Origin: Bog-473 sp963743785
GTDB taxonomy: Bacteria; Actinomycetota; Acidimicrobiia; Acidimicrobiales; RAAP-2
Direction of reading: 5' to 3'
Assembly: GCA_963743785.1 (NCBI GenBank)
Contig: CAVURD010000017.1
Coordinates: 1 to 64,000, forward strand
Length of the DNA: 64,000 nt
This document shows, one piece after another, positions 26,407 through 35,031 of this stretch. The stretch's first letter is position 1. Every line of letters starts with the position of its first letter. Below the pieces are notes generated by a model. That model worked only from the letters and a program-made list of their open reading frames with translations. It was not told where the DNA came from and ran no database searches. The translations under genes were made by a program, and so were the position numbers.

Positions 26407-26801
26407 ATGCCCAAAGACCCGGGCCGCCACGGCTCTGCCTACTGGAAAGTGCGCCGCCAGGTGCTCGCGGGAGCCACCCTCTGCGCCAAATGTGGCGGTG
26501 CACTCTCGACTTCGATGCACCACCTCGCACGAAGTGGGCACCGTGCGTCGACCACATCATTTCGCTATCCGAACTGAAGCAATACCGACCGACTGAACGC
26601 CGCAGGTTTGCCCTTGACCCAGCGAACATGCGAGCGACTCACGTATCTTGCAATTCCTCCCGCGGCGCCCGTTCAATGCGTGCATCCGCCCAGAGATTCC
26701 AACCGACCCCGCCGGACTTCGGCGACACCCTCGAACGATCCCCGGACGCCTTGAGAAACCCCCACACCGGAAGTCATTGCAACCAAGTGTCTTGCACGTG
26801 A
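26407..26801 (+). pseudogene. HNH endonuclease, frameshifted
   Basis: Frame one from ATG 26407 reads MPKDPGRHGSAYWKVRRQVL then TLCAKCGGAL, a zinc-knuckle CxxC. Frame two continues with LDFDAPPRTKWAPCVDHIIS, and later ALDPANMRATHVSCNSSRGA. Together these match phage-type HNH nucleases (DHI and N-H of the HNH core). The shift lies near 26499-26510. Probably decaying phage or island cargo. Confidence 0.78.
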
Positions 26802-27026
26802 GAAGGTGGTACCGATCGGTTGCGCTGAACGTCGGGAGTGTTCGTCGGTGAGTTCGCTGGCACAGACGATCTCGGCAAAGGACCAAGTTAGAGGCCTCCT
26901 GGGAGCCGACGCGCACCCACCGTCCGACCCACTCCACCGCCCCCGTACGGTGCGACTTCGGCGACTGGTTAGGGTCTAGTGCCCTAGGGAGTGCCCGCCT
27001 CAAAGCTGGACCTGCGAGACGGCCGG

Positions 27027-28931
27027 TCAGTTATGGACGGTGACGCTGACGCCCGAACTGAAGGTGCTCCCACCCGAACCGGAGGCATCAGATACCAAGG
27101 TGTATGAGCCATTGGGAACCGTCGTGGTGTTCCAGCTGTAGACCCATCCGTAATAGGTGAGAGCGGCCGTGCCGACTAGGTGACCGGAGTAACCGTAGGA
27201 GCCACCGAGAAGCCAGAACTCCACGCTGGTGGCGTTCGAGGCGGAGGCATCAAGGGTGGTAGCCGTTCCCGACAGCGTCGCCCCACTTGAAGGAATGAGC
27301 ACGAATGTCTCCGGGGGCGGCGAATTGTTTACGGTGACGCTGACCCCCGAACTGAATGTGCTTCCACCCGCGCCGAAGGCCTCAGACACTAAGGCGTATG
27401 AGGCGTTGGGGACGGTCGTGGTGTTCCAGCTGCACACCCATCCGTAATAGGTCAGCGTCGCCGTGCAGAGCACCGGGGCGGCATAGCCGTAGATGCCGCC
27501 GAAGAGCCGGAACTCGACGCTGGTGGCGTTCGAGGCGGAAGCGTCAAGAGTAATCGATCCAGACAGCGTCGCCCCATTCGAAGGGATGAGAACGCTCGTG
27601 GTTGGCGGTTTTTCGACCGTCACGGTGAAGGACTGGGAGGCCACGGCTGACGGTCCCCCGTTATTGCTCATGGTCTGACCGGTGAAGACCTGCGTCGTCG
27701 AGGTTCCCGCCGAGTCTGTTTCGGTGACCGTGGCCTTATAGGGGCCGGGTGTGGCGTAGGTGTGGGTGGTGGTGGGTCCCGACGTTGTAGCCGTTGAGCT
27801 GTCGCCGAAGTCCCAGGCGTAGGCGGTGATGGTGCCGAAGGCGACGGTCGACGCTGAAGCATTGAAGCCGGTCGGTTGGCCTACCTCCGCCGGGGCAACC
27901 GAGAGGTGAGCCACCGGGGCCTGGTCGGGTGTGATGGCGATGTCGTCCGTCCCTGACGGGACATTGATGGTGATCCCGGCGGTATTCGTGGCGGTGTCGA
28001 TCGGAATCACCGTATTCGAATCAGTGGTTACGAAGGCGGTAGCCCCGTTGGGCGTAATGGCAATGTCCCCTGGCTGGTTGCCGACTCCGATAGGGGTTCC
28101 AACGGAATTGGTGGCCGTGTCGATCGGGGTGACGCTGTTCGAGCCCTCATCGGTCACGTACAGGGTGGCCCCGTTGGGTGTAATGGCAATGGCCGCTGGC
28201 ATGTTGCCGACTCCGATAGGGGTTCCAACGGAGTTGGTGGCCGTGTCGATCGGGGTCACGCTGTTATAGAGCTCGTTGGTCACATAGAGGGTGGCCCCGT
28301 TGGGCGCGATGGCCATGCCCGCCGCCCCCTTCGGGATAGAGATGGGCGTTCCAACGGTATTGGTGGCGGTGTTGATCGGGGTGATGGTGGCGGGACCTCC
28401 GGCGCTGAGCACATAGGCGGTCGCCCCGTTCGGCGTGATGGCGATACTGATTGGGTCGGCTGCGACCGGAATGGGAGATCCGGCGGTGTTGGTGGCCGTG
28501 TCGATCGGGATGACGCTGTTCGAATCTCCTGCCACGTAGACCGTGGCCCCGTTCGGCGTGACGGCGATGTTTTGCGGTTCCCCGCCGACGCCTACGGTGA
28601 TCGGTGTTCCGGCGGTACTGGTCGCCGTGTCGATCGGGGTGACGGCGTTCGAGAGCGTATTAGTCACGTAGGCGGTGGCACCGTCGGGTGTGATGGCGAT
28701 GTCGCCCGCACCACGTGGGACGGAAATCGCGGTTCCTCGGAGTCCGTTTGCCGTGTCGATCGGGGTGACGCCGTTCGAGCCACCGGTTACGTAGGCCGTC
28801 CATGCGTGCGCTGGAGCAGCTGCCGCGGGGCTGGTGCCGATCGGGGCCGCCAAGGCCATCGTTCCGAGAATCATGGCCAAGCCAACGAATCTCGATGCCC
28901 TACGCACCTGAGGATGCTTCCGTGCGTACAT
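27027..28931 (-). CDS. Secreted YVTN beta-propeller / PKD / Ig-like protein
   Basis: About 634 residues from ATG 28931. Signal peptide RFVGLAMILGTMALAAPIG. Seven to eight blades of about 42 residues carry PNGATLYVTDEGSNSVTPID (YVTN-type propeller). A PKD domain follows (AYAWDFGDSSTATTSG), then two Ig-like modules of about 95 residues (TTSVLIPSNGATLSGS; VEFRLFGGIYGYAAPVLC). No membrane anchor or sortase signal is visible, so it is exported and probably cell-surface associated or free. Island cargo; its Ig modules are close relatives of those in the gene at 35-37 kb. Function unknown, adhesion is a guess. Confidence 0.85.
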   Translation of the reverse strand: MYARKHPQVRRASRFVGLAMILGTMALAAPIGTSPAAAAPAHAWTAYVTGGSNGVTPIDTANGLRGTAISVPRGAGDIAITPDGATAYVTNTLSNAVTPIDTATSTAGTPITVGVGGEPQNIAVTPNGATVYVAGDSNSVIPIDTATNTAGSPIPVAADPISIAITPNGATAYVLSAGGPATITPINTATNTVGTPISIPKGAAGMAIAPNGATLYVTNELYNSVTPIDTATNSVGTPIGVGNMPAAIAITPNGATLYVTDEGSNSVTPIDTATNSVGTPIGVGNQPGDIAITPNGATAFVTTDSNTVIPIDTATNTAGITINVPSGTDDIAITPDQAPVAHLSVAPAEVGQPTGFNASASTVAFGTITAYAWDFGDSSTATTSGPTTTHTYATPGPYKATVTETDSAGTSTTQVFTGQTMSNNGGPSAVASQSFTVTVEKPPTTSVLIPSNGATLSGSITLDASASNATSVEFRLFGGIYGYAAPVLCTATLTYYGWVCSWNTTTVPNASYALVSEAFGAGGSTFSSGVSVTVNNSPPPETFVLIPSSGATLSGTATTLDASASNATSVEFWLLGGSYGYSGHLVGTAALTYYGWVYSWNTTTVPNGSYTLVSDASGSGGSTFSSGVSVTVHN

Positions 28932-29157
28932 GACTACCCACTTCCGATCGGCCAGTTCCACCCTGACTGAGGCTAGACAGCCCATTCCTCGTTACCTGGC
29001 CGAAGGTACCTCATCTAACCATCACTGGCACGGGGCAGATCAGAACGGACGACCGCAAGCTGCCTCATAACGCCGGGCCGGGGTCGCCGTACCACCGTCT
29101 GATTGCTCCGATCGTGTTGCCGGTCGGCACGATGTGGAAAAGTCGGACGATGGGGAG

Positions 29158-29709
29158 TCAGGAAACCTCCGGCTCAGATTGCCTCAGCACTGATCGCTCA
29201 GCCAGCTCACGAAACATGGCTTCATCAGCCGGTGAGATGAACGCTCGCTTTGGAATCATGAAGCACCCCGGACCCTTCCCGACCATCAGCAGATAAAGAT
29301 CGTTTCGGAGCTTCACATCGGAGAACATCGGCCATCTCATCGTCGTGTCGTTCAGAGCCGTATGTCGTGAGATCCCCTCTTCTGAGATCTGCAGCGTCCT
29401 CACTTCAAATCCCTTCTTCACTCGCTTCCAGATTCGCCTTGGCGTAACGGGAACAAGCACGAAGAAGATCAGCAAGATGACAAGGCCCAAGGTCAGCAAC
29501 ACGACCCAGGCGACCTTGTTGGTGGAGTCCGTCACCACTACAACTGCACCTGAAATGACCAAGCAGATACCGACGATTGGAAGACACAAGTTTTGCCAAC
29601 GGTGGAGGAACTGCCGGTAGACGACGGGAACGACCTCGTCCTGAGTCAGCTGGTGCTCGATTGTCTGGATTTGAATCGATGGCGGGCCAGCTACCGGCGT
29701 ATCCGACAT
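29158..29709 (-). CDS. Two-helix membrane protein, YcxB-like
   Basis: 183 residues. Two adjacent membrane helices (NLCLPIVGICLVISGAVVVV and WVVLLTLGLVILLIFFVLVP) are followed by a cytoplasmic domain with WPMFSDVKLRNDLYLLMVGK and CFMIPKRAFISPADEAMFRE, resembling the YcxB C-terminal domain. Found in many bacteria without a known role. Isolated in the island. Confidence 0.75.
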   Translation of the reverse strand: MSDTPVAGPPSIQIQTIEHQLTQDEVVPVVYRQFLHRWQNLCLPIVGICLVISGAVVVVTDSTNKVAWVVLLTLGLVILLIFFVLVPVTPRRIWKRVKKGFEVRTLQISEEGISRHTALNDTTMRWPMFSDVKLRNDLYLLMVGKGPGCFMIPKRAFISPADEAMFRELAERSVLRQSEPEVS

Positions 29710-29904
29710 CGGGCGCCTCTCTGCTCAAGAAGGAACGTGACGTAGCGACCGTAGTCCGGGCAGCTTCGGACCTGTGCTGATCCCATGTCCCCGCCGTGCC
29801 GTGCCGTACCGCACTGCCCCCGTTCGCTGTCGGCTCGAGGCCGATATCTGCAGGCGATCCGGACTCCATCCGCTGAAAAACGGCAGAGGTCCTAGAGTCT
29901 GCAT

Positions 29905-30190
29905 ATGAATTCGGCACATCTTGAGTTCTGCGCAAGCCCTGAATGGCGGACAATCTTGAAGAGATGATTCTTCCTGACGCTCTTCGAAATGCAAAACTCG
30001 GCGCGGAAGTTATCGAGATAGGCCCCGGGCCCGGCTTCACGACAGATGTACTGCGCAAGCTGACCGATCACCTCATTGCGGTTGAGGTTGATCCCGATCT
30101 GGCCGTCGCACTGAAGAGCAGGCTGCCAAGGACACACGTTGAAGTCGTTTGTGGCGATGCGACATCACTCGATTTTCCCGATGATCGGTT
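29905..30190 (+). pseudogene. SAM-dependent methyltransferase, frameshifted and truncated
   Basis: Starts MNSAHLEFCASPEWRTIL, shifts frame near 29965, then runs ILPDALRNAKLGAEVIEIGP with motif I GPGPGFTTDVLR, acidic loop IAVEVDPDLA and GDATSLDFPDDRFSAA. The frame is cut there and replaced by a fragment of the small Cys/His repeat family on the opposite strand. About half of the expected 190-200 residues are lost. Confidence 0.75.
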
Positions 30191-30204
30191 TAGCGCGGCG
30201 GGCG

Positions 30205-30320
30205 TCATTCCAACGCCACCGGCTCTGGGCAGTGTGTCCCCTGGCCGACTGGGTTCTCATAGATCATCCGCCAGCAGCGACCCTCTTGGGCGAAGAGCCC
30301 CGGGCCGCCAGCTCCGCCTT
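30205..30320 (-). pseudogene. Small Cys/His/Trp-rich family, copy B (truncated)
   Basis: Minus-strand frame reading PGLFAQEGRCWRMIYENPVG then HCPEPVALE and a stop at 30205-30207, where other copies continue AWVGRWKFLDGW. The junction with the methyltransferase remnant lies directly beyond its stop. Confidence 0.55.
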
Positions 30321-30330
30321 TCGAGTTACT

Positions 30331-31707
30331 TCAACGTCCAGGCGGTGGGGCAGCCACCAGTGTCTTGGACCGGGGGTCGTAGACGACGACATTGGCTCTT
30401 CCTACTGCGTACGGTTGATCCGGTCCGAATGACACAGTTCCACCCGACCCGGGAAACGTGACGTTCCTCAGTTGATAGCCCGCCTTGGCAAAACTCGCCA
30501 CGCTCAATTTCCTCCCCGCTGATTCAGCGATCTTGGCAAATATCGCCAGGTCCTGACAGGCAACTTCCACCGCGGCATACGGCGTATCAGCACTATTAGA
30601 TGCTGCCTGTGAACTGTTGGGATTGGGGGGTGACCCAATGGCGTCCGATGGATACGCCTTGCGAACGATCCTTGCGCACTTTTGCATCGCCGGGTCCATC
30701 CACTCTTGGTATGCCGATGGCACCGGCGTCGACGCCAAGACATTGTCGAGATAGGGATTTCCTCCCTTAGCCGATTGAACGTAGGACGCGAGTGACGTGA
30801 TGTTGGTGGCGATCCACGGCGGCTTGTAAGTACTCTGGGTGTCCTGGAGCGCCCGTGGCCAGACCGTCGCACCGGTACCACCGACCCCGACGACTTCGTT
30901 GACACCGGCGCTCTGGAAGCGGAGGGCAATGGTCTGGGCCTCCTGGTCGACCGCCACCGTATCGGTTGCCGGCACGCTGTCGTCTGCGGACAGAACGACG
31001 TCAACGTGCAATTTGTTGAGGTCCGACTGGACGACTTTCACTTCGGATGCCTGGGCATCTGCGCCGTAGAAGATGCCGACTTTCTTGCCTTTGAAGTCGC
31101 CCCTGTTCTTGAAAGCGGCGAGCTGAACGGAGTCATAGGCGGCATCGGGCGGCGTCAGGCTGAAGTCAGGAGCGGCGCTCGCCGGCAAAGCACCCGGTAA
31201 CACTCCCCCTATGACAGGCGTGTCGTGAACCTGCTGGTAACAATCCGGATACACGGGAAACATGACGATGAAGACTTTGTCGTCCTCGGTGAGCTCCGAG
31301 CACGAAGAATTGCCCGATGAAATTACCGCCGGATTCGTCTCAACGAAATAGGGAATGACCTTTCGACCGTCAATGCCTCCATGGGCATTCATGTTGCCCG
31401 TCAGCGCGTTGAAGGCGTCGTGAAAGTTGCCGTCGTTCAACGTGACGCCGACGCTTTCCAGAGCAGCGAAATTGATGACAGGTATACCAATCCTGATGGT
31501 CGTCGACGTGACGCCCTGGTCGGCAGGGCTCGAGGCTCCAGCCAGCGTCGGATCGGGGAAAAACGTCGCCCCCAACACGGCGACGATGCTCGCAACGGTC
31601 GAAACAGCATTGCGGAGGCGATTGATCCTCCGCTCCGGCTTGTGTGGATCCGTTCGAGCTCCACCCACGACTCGTTCTGTTCCCAGCGGTGCCGTGCAGT
31701 CCACCAT
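30331..31707 (-). CDS. Periplasmic substrate-binding protein, branched-chain amino acid type
   Basis: 458 residues. Signal-like segment VSTVASIVAVLGATFFPDPT after a basic start. The type 1 periplasmic-binding fold is seen in TSTTIRIGIPVINFAALESV, NAHGGIDGRKVIPYFVETNP, KGKKVGIFYGADAQASEVKV and QTIALRFQSAGVNEVVGVGG. Family members bind amino acids or small organics for ABC import; no permease or ATPase genes are adjacent, so it may act alone or as a sensor-type binding protein. Island cargo, intact. Confidence 0.82.
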   Translation of the reverse strand: MVDCTAPLGTERVVGGARTDPHKPERRINRLRNAVSTVASIVAVLGATFFPDPTLAGASSPADQGVTSTTIRIGIPVINFAALESVGVTLNDGNFHDAFNALTGNMNAHGGIDGRKVIPYFVETNPAVISSGNSSCSELTEDDKVFIVMFPVYPDCYQQVHDTPVIGGVLPGALPASAAPDFSLTPPDAAYDSVQLAAFKNRGDFKGKKVGIFYGADAQASEVKVVQSDLNKLHVDVVLSADDSVPATDTVAVDQEAQTIALRFQSAGVNEVVGVGGTGATVWPRALQDTQSTYKPPWIATNITSLASYVQSAKGGNPYLDNVLASTPVPSAYQEWMDPAMQKCARIVRKAYPSDAIGSPPNPNSSQAASNSADTPYAAVEVACQDLAIFAKIAESAGRKLSVASFAKAGYQLRNVTFPGSGGTVSFGPDQPYAVGRANVVVYDPRSKTLVAAPPPGR

Positions 31708-31814
31708 GCCCTATTCCCCCCCATCGCGGCCGTTAGGCAAGCCCCCGTTGACTCCCAAGACGTTTGTGTGGACCTCGTTAACCCGACGTGGCTGTATCCG
31801 AAACCCACCTGACC

Positions 31815-32132
31815 TTAGACTGCCGGCATACCGGAGGCCCGTTCGCCACTCCTTCGCGCAAATGGCAGCTCGTCGGCGTGCTGTTCGCAACTCCAGACCT
31901 TCGTCCAGCCCTTCAGGAACTTCCACCGTCCGACCCACGTCACTTGCTCCATGCAGTGGCCGCCATGGCCGGCTGCGTTCTTATAGACGAACCGCCAACA
32001 GCGGCCCTCCTGAGCGAATAAGCCCGGGGCCACCTTGCCAATCGTGTCCCGGTGGTCGACCCCGGGATTGATGGCGAAGGCGACCATGGAACTGTGGGAC
32101 GCGACGGTCACCCACCCGCTGCCCGACGGCAA
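31815..32132 (-). CDS. Small Cys/His/Trp-rich protein, copy A (intact)
   Basis: Up to 105 residues (a second ATG lies 15 codons in). Core PGLFAQEGRCWRFVYKNAAG, HGGHCMEQVTWVGRWKFLKG, WTKVWSCEQHADEL. One Cys in CWR, a His-Cys pair and a final C-x2-H could make a zinc site. At least three further copies (30205, 39143, 39523) are broken. I do not recognise a named family. Confidence 0.55.
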   Translation of the reverse strand: MPSGSGWVTVASHSSMVAFAINPGVDHRDTIGKVAPGLFAQEGRCWRFVYKNAAGHGGHCMEQVTWVGRWKFLKGWTKVWSCEQHADELPFARRSGERASGMPAV

Positions 32133-32183
32133 GCGCCGGAAGGTTTCAGGGGCGCTGGAGTTCTGGTGATTGAGGAGCAGACC

Positions 32184-33461
32184 TCAGTTGTGACAACCCA
32201 CAATGCCGTTCAAGGGTTCGCAGTTGTCAGGTGCGTTCTTGAAGATCAGTGCGAACTTCAGCGTCACCGGGCTGCCCGGGACGGCAAAGATGCCACCACC
32301 CCCGGCGGCACTATTGCCTGCCACAAGGCTGAAGTTCACGGCAAGCGCGTTGCCGGCAACGAGTCCCCCTGTGCTGCCGAAGCCGCCTTCGGCGATACCT
32401 CCGCCTTGCCCCGACGCCGTGTTGTTGACCACCTGGCTCCAGTTCACGGTCAGGACTCCGCTGTTGGGCACGCCGAAATCGAAGTTGCCGATGCCACCAC
32501 CGATACCGGGATCAGGTGGGCTCGCGCTGTCACTTGGAGCCGCGTTGTTGTCCACGGCGCTGAGGTTGATCGTCATGGTGCCGTGATTGAAAATCCCGCC
32601 GCCGGTGGCACCGGGAGCCGTGTTGTTGTTCACCAGGCTGAGGGTGATGTTCGCGTTGCTCCCATTGGCAATGCCACCGGCCCCGGCCATTGGCCCACCA
32701 GTGGACGTGTTGCCGTTCACCTGGCTGAAGAAGAGGTTGAGTGTGCCGGGGGGAGGAGGCGTGGATCCCCCGTTGCCGTTACCGCTGGCGATACCACCGC
32801 CCCCACCGTGGGAGACGTTGTTGTTCACTTGGCTGAAATTGACGTTGAGAACGCCTCCGTGGTTGACGATGCCACCACCGCCGCCGCCCATTCCGCTCGC
32901 TAGGGCAGTGTTCCCGTTGACCTCGCTTCCATTGAGGGTCATGGTGCCCGCGGTGGCGATGCCCCCTCCACTGCTACTGGCCGTATTGCCCGTCACATCG
33001 GTGTGATTGAGGGTGGCCGAGCTCAGATTCGCGATGGCCCCGCCATTGGTGCTGTTCCCTCCTGTGATGGTCAGACCTTGGAGCGTGAGGTTCCCGTTCG
33101 GGGCATCAACCTCGAAGATGCGGAAGGGCGCCGGGCTGGTCGAGCTTCTGGCGATCGTGGTGTTGAAGCCATTGATGGTCACTTGATTAGTGATCGCAGG
33201 TAATCCGGCCACACCGCCGATCATCGGAATCGGGGTGGTGGTAGCGGGAGCGGTAAGGGTGTACGTGCATCCCGGGGCTAGGTTGATTGTCCCGCCTGCA
33301 ACATTCGCCGCGGTGATGGCGGCGACCAGACCCGCTGCTCCACTTGAGCACGGCACAAACGCCGGCGGGGCGGCCGAGGCCATCGCTGCCGGTGCGACGG
33401 AAAAGGCCAGTAGCAATGCACCGGTTCCAATCGCCATCGTTGCGAGCTTGATCGTCTTCAT
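32184..33461 (-). CDS. Secreted right-handed beta-helix protein
   Basis: 425 residues. Clear signal peptide (KLATMAIGTGALLLAFSVAP, cleaved near ASA-APP). Repeats of about 30-40 residues such as GGGIVNHGGVLNVNFSQVNN and GGGIFNHGTMTINLSAVDNN match the polymorphic-outer-membrane-protein/parallel beta-helix pattern. Cysteines near both ends (VPCSSG, DNCEPLNGIVGCHN) may cap the helix by disulfides. Exported, no anchor seen; function unknown. Last island gene before attR. Confidence 0.85.
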   Translation of the reverse strand: MKTIKLATMAIGTGALLLAFSVAPAAMASAAPPAFVPCSSGAAGLVAAITAANVAGGTINLAPGCTYTLTAPATTTPIPMIGGVAGLPAITNQVTINGFNTTIARSSTSPAPFRIFEVDAPNGNLTLQGLTITGGNSTNGGAIANLSSATLNHTDVTGNTASSSGGGIATAGTMTLNGSEVNGNTALASGMGGGGGGIVNHGGVLNVNFSQVNNNVSHGGGGGIASGNGNGGSTPPPPGTLNLFFSQVNGNTSTGGPMAGAGGIANGSNANITLSLVNNNTAPGATGGGIFNHGTMTINLSAVDNNAAPSDSASPPDPGIGGGIGNFDFGVPNSGVLTVNWSQVVNNTASGQGGGIAEGGFGSTGGLVAGNALAVNFSLVAGNSAAGGGGIFAVPGSPVTLKFALIFKNAPDNCEPLNGIVGCHN

Positions 33462-33729
33462 CGTTCCCCCTCTGGAGTCCCAGCGGACACTTCCTGATCT
33501 TCTCTAACACAAGGGGTGCACCTCGCACCTCATCAAAATCGTTGGAAAGGATGTTCATGCCAGGTTCGTGAGCGGTCGCGAACCCTCGGACCATGACTAC
33601 AACTCGCGGGCAATTCCTGTCCGCAGCTGTCCGCATGAGGCACCAAACCAACGCGAGATGACGCCAGATAACGCGCGCTCAGTTTCCAGGTCAGAGACCG
33701 TTTCTGCTGGTCTGGGGCTTGTCCTCTAA

Positions 33730-33778
33730 CACCCTTTCAAGGTGGTAACACGGGTTCGAATCCCGTTGGGGGTGCTCG
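33730..33778 (+). repeat. attR: 49-bp direct repeat
   Basis: Identical to 24296-24344. Only the 3' part of tRNA-Glu is present here; upstream sequence does not complete a tRNA, so the functional gene is the left copy. Confidence 0.92.
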
Positions 33779-33845
33779 TTGGCCTGGCCCCTTATGCCGG
33801 ACCAGCGTTATCAGAGTTTGGTCGTGAGCCACCTGGAGGTGGTCC

Positions 33846-34230
33846 ATGCCAAAGCGCTATGCGAGAGAGTTCCGGCGGGCGATCTGTGAACGCCTGCTTG
33901 CCGGCGAACGGATCAGCAAGGTTTCAAATGAGACCGATGTCTCGCCGGCGACGACCCTCCACCGGTGGAAGGACCAGGCCCTCATCGATGCCGGCCTGAA
34001 GGAAGGCACAAGAGCATCGAAGTCGACGAGCTGGCCCGGGCCCGCCAAACATTGAGGAGCTCGAGGCCGAACTCGCAGCGGTCAAGGCGGCCAGCGCCCT
34101 ATTCAATGGAAAGGAGCCAGTCAGCCCAAAAGGTGGTGCCAGGTTGCCGAGGTTGCTGTCGTGAACTACCTGAAGGCCCACGGTTTCCCGCTTGCCGAAC
34201 GACGAGCTCAGCGAGGAACCAATGAGTCCG
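33846..34230 (+). pseudogene. IS3-family transposase remnant (OrfA plus start of OrfB)
   Basis: ATG 33846 opens MPKRYAREFRRAICERLLAG, followed by VSPATTLHRWKDQALIDAGL, the IS3-type OrfA helix-turn-helix. The leucine-zipper part appears in two other frames (SIEVDELARARQT near 34015; IEELEAELAAVKAASALFNG after 34050). GTG 34161 starts VNYLKAHGFPL, like the beginning of OrfB, which then breaks off. No terminal inverted repeats found. It lies 68 bp outside attR. Confidence 0.7.
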
Positions 34231-34257
34231 GCGACATCTCAGGGGAGGCGGCGGCTA

Positions 34258-34608
34258 CTACCTCTTTCTTTCCAACAGCTCCTTGAAGTGATTCGAGCGT
34301 TTCTCAAGGTCTCTCGAGAGTGTCCTCACAGACTTGGTCATCTCTGTGACTTGCGATGCGAGTTCATCCATTTGCGCGGCGAGCTCGGGCGGTTCGACGG
34401 ATGGCGCTTCAATACTCGCGGGGGGAACGAAATCGATGGGATCGTGAAGTTGGTCGATCTCCCTGGCGAGCTGGCGAAGGCCAAGCAGATAGAGGGCGGA
34501 CACGTCTTTGAGGAAGGCCATGCGGTTGACAGATTTTCGTTCGAGTATCCGGGCCTGTTCAATGATCCTCTCGATCTGATCTTCCGCGCTGACTATTCGT
34601 GTGGACAT
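34258..34608 (-). CDS. Coiled-coil protein of unknown function
   Basis: 116 residues, intact. Two helical stretches with heptad-like spacing (about 5-55, EDQIERIIEQARILERKSVN; and 75-114, MDELASQVTEMTKSVRTLSR) separated by a Pro-rich linker. No enzymatic motif or membrane segment. Possibly a DNA- or partner-binding accessory protein; unassigned. Confidence 0.5.
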   Translation of the reverse strand: MSTRIVSAEDQIERIIEQARILERKSVNRMAFLKDVSALYLLGLRQLAREIDQLHDPIDFVPPASIEAPSVEPPELAAQMDELASQVTEMTKSVRTLSRDLEKRSNHFKELLERKR

Positions 34609-35031
34609 TCCGACAATCTAGATCGGGATTTTCAAGGAATATCGTCGTGCTGAAGCCCTGCTCGATTTTGCGGGGATCTCAGCCGTGGCTCTCGGCGTGC
34701 AAAGCATTCATTGACCAGACCCACCACCACCAAACTTGGCCTGGGTTCTCAGTGGCAGAGGATCGCCAGGGACCAGGTGAATCGTGAGCCCGCTGCTCAT
34801 GTCCAGGCTCATCACTCGACCAGGGTCCGTGCAATGAAACCCGAGACTTGACGGCCGACCACACCACACCCCGGGCGGTAACGGGATTCCATGTGGATGG
34901 CATCTCGTCCCTCTGCTGTAGGTGCAACTCAGCCAACGGCTCGGGCAGGTCTCCACGGCAGGCGACAGCAAGCGGATGACCCGACACTCTCGGGACTGGT
35001 GTGCTGGTCCATTCAACGCGGAGCTACGAAG
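34609..35031. other. Stretch without recognisable genes
   Basis: 423 bp. Open frames exist on the minus strand but show no family resemblance or ribosome site. Confidence 0.4.

Larger units (their letters stand above)
24296..33778. mobile_element. tRNA-Glu genomic island (about 9.5 kb)
   Basis: Bounded by perfect 49-bp direct repeats, with an integrase remnant immediately inside the left end. Cargo: SWIM-like micro-protein, P-loop kinase, HNH remnant, YVTN/PKD/Ig secreted protein, YcxB-like membrane protein, methyltransferase remnant, substrate-binding protein, small Cys/His protein copies, beta-helix secreted protein. No replication or transfer genes are seen, so it is a non-autonomous or decaying integrative element. 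Confidence 0.88.

Noticed and set aside
26840..26960. Possible fifth copy of the small Cys/His/Trp family (VEWVGRW on the minus strand)
   Set aside because: Only a 15-bp match (TGGGTCGGACGGTGG) to copy A; the CWR and HC blocks are absent and the following residues differ.
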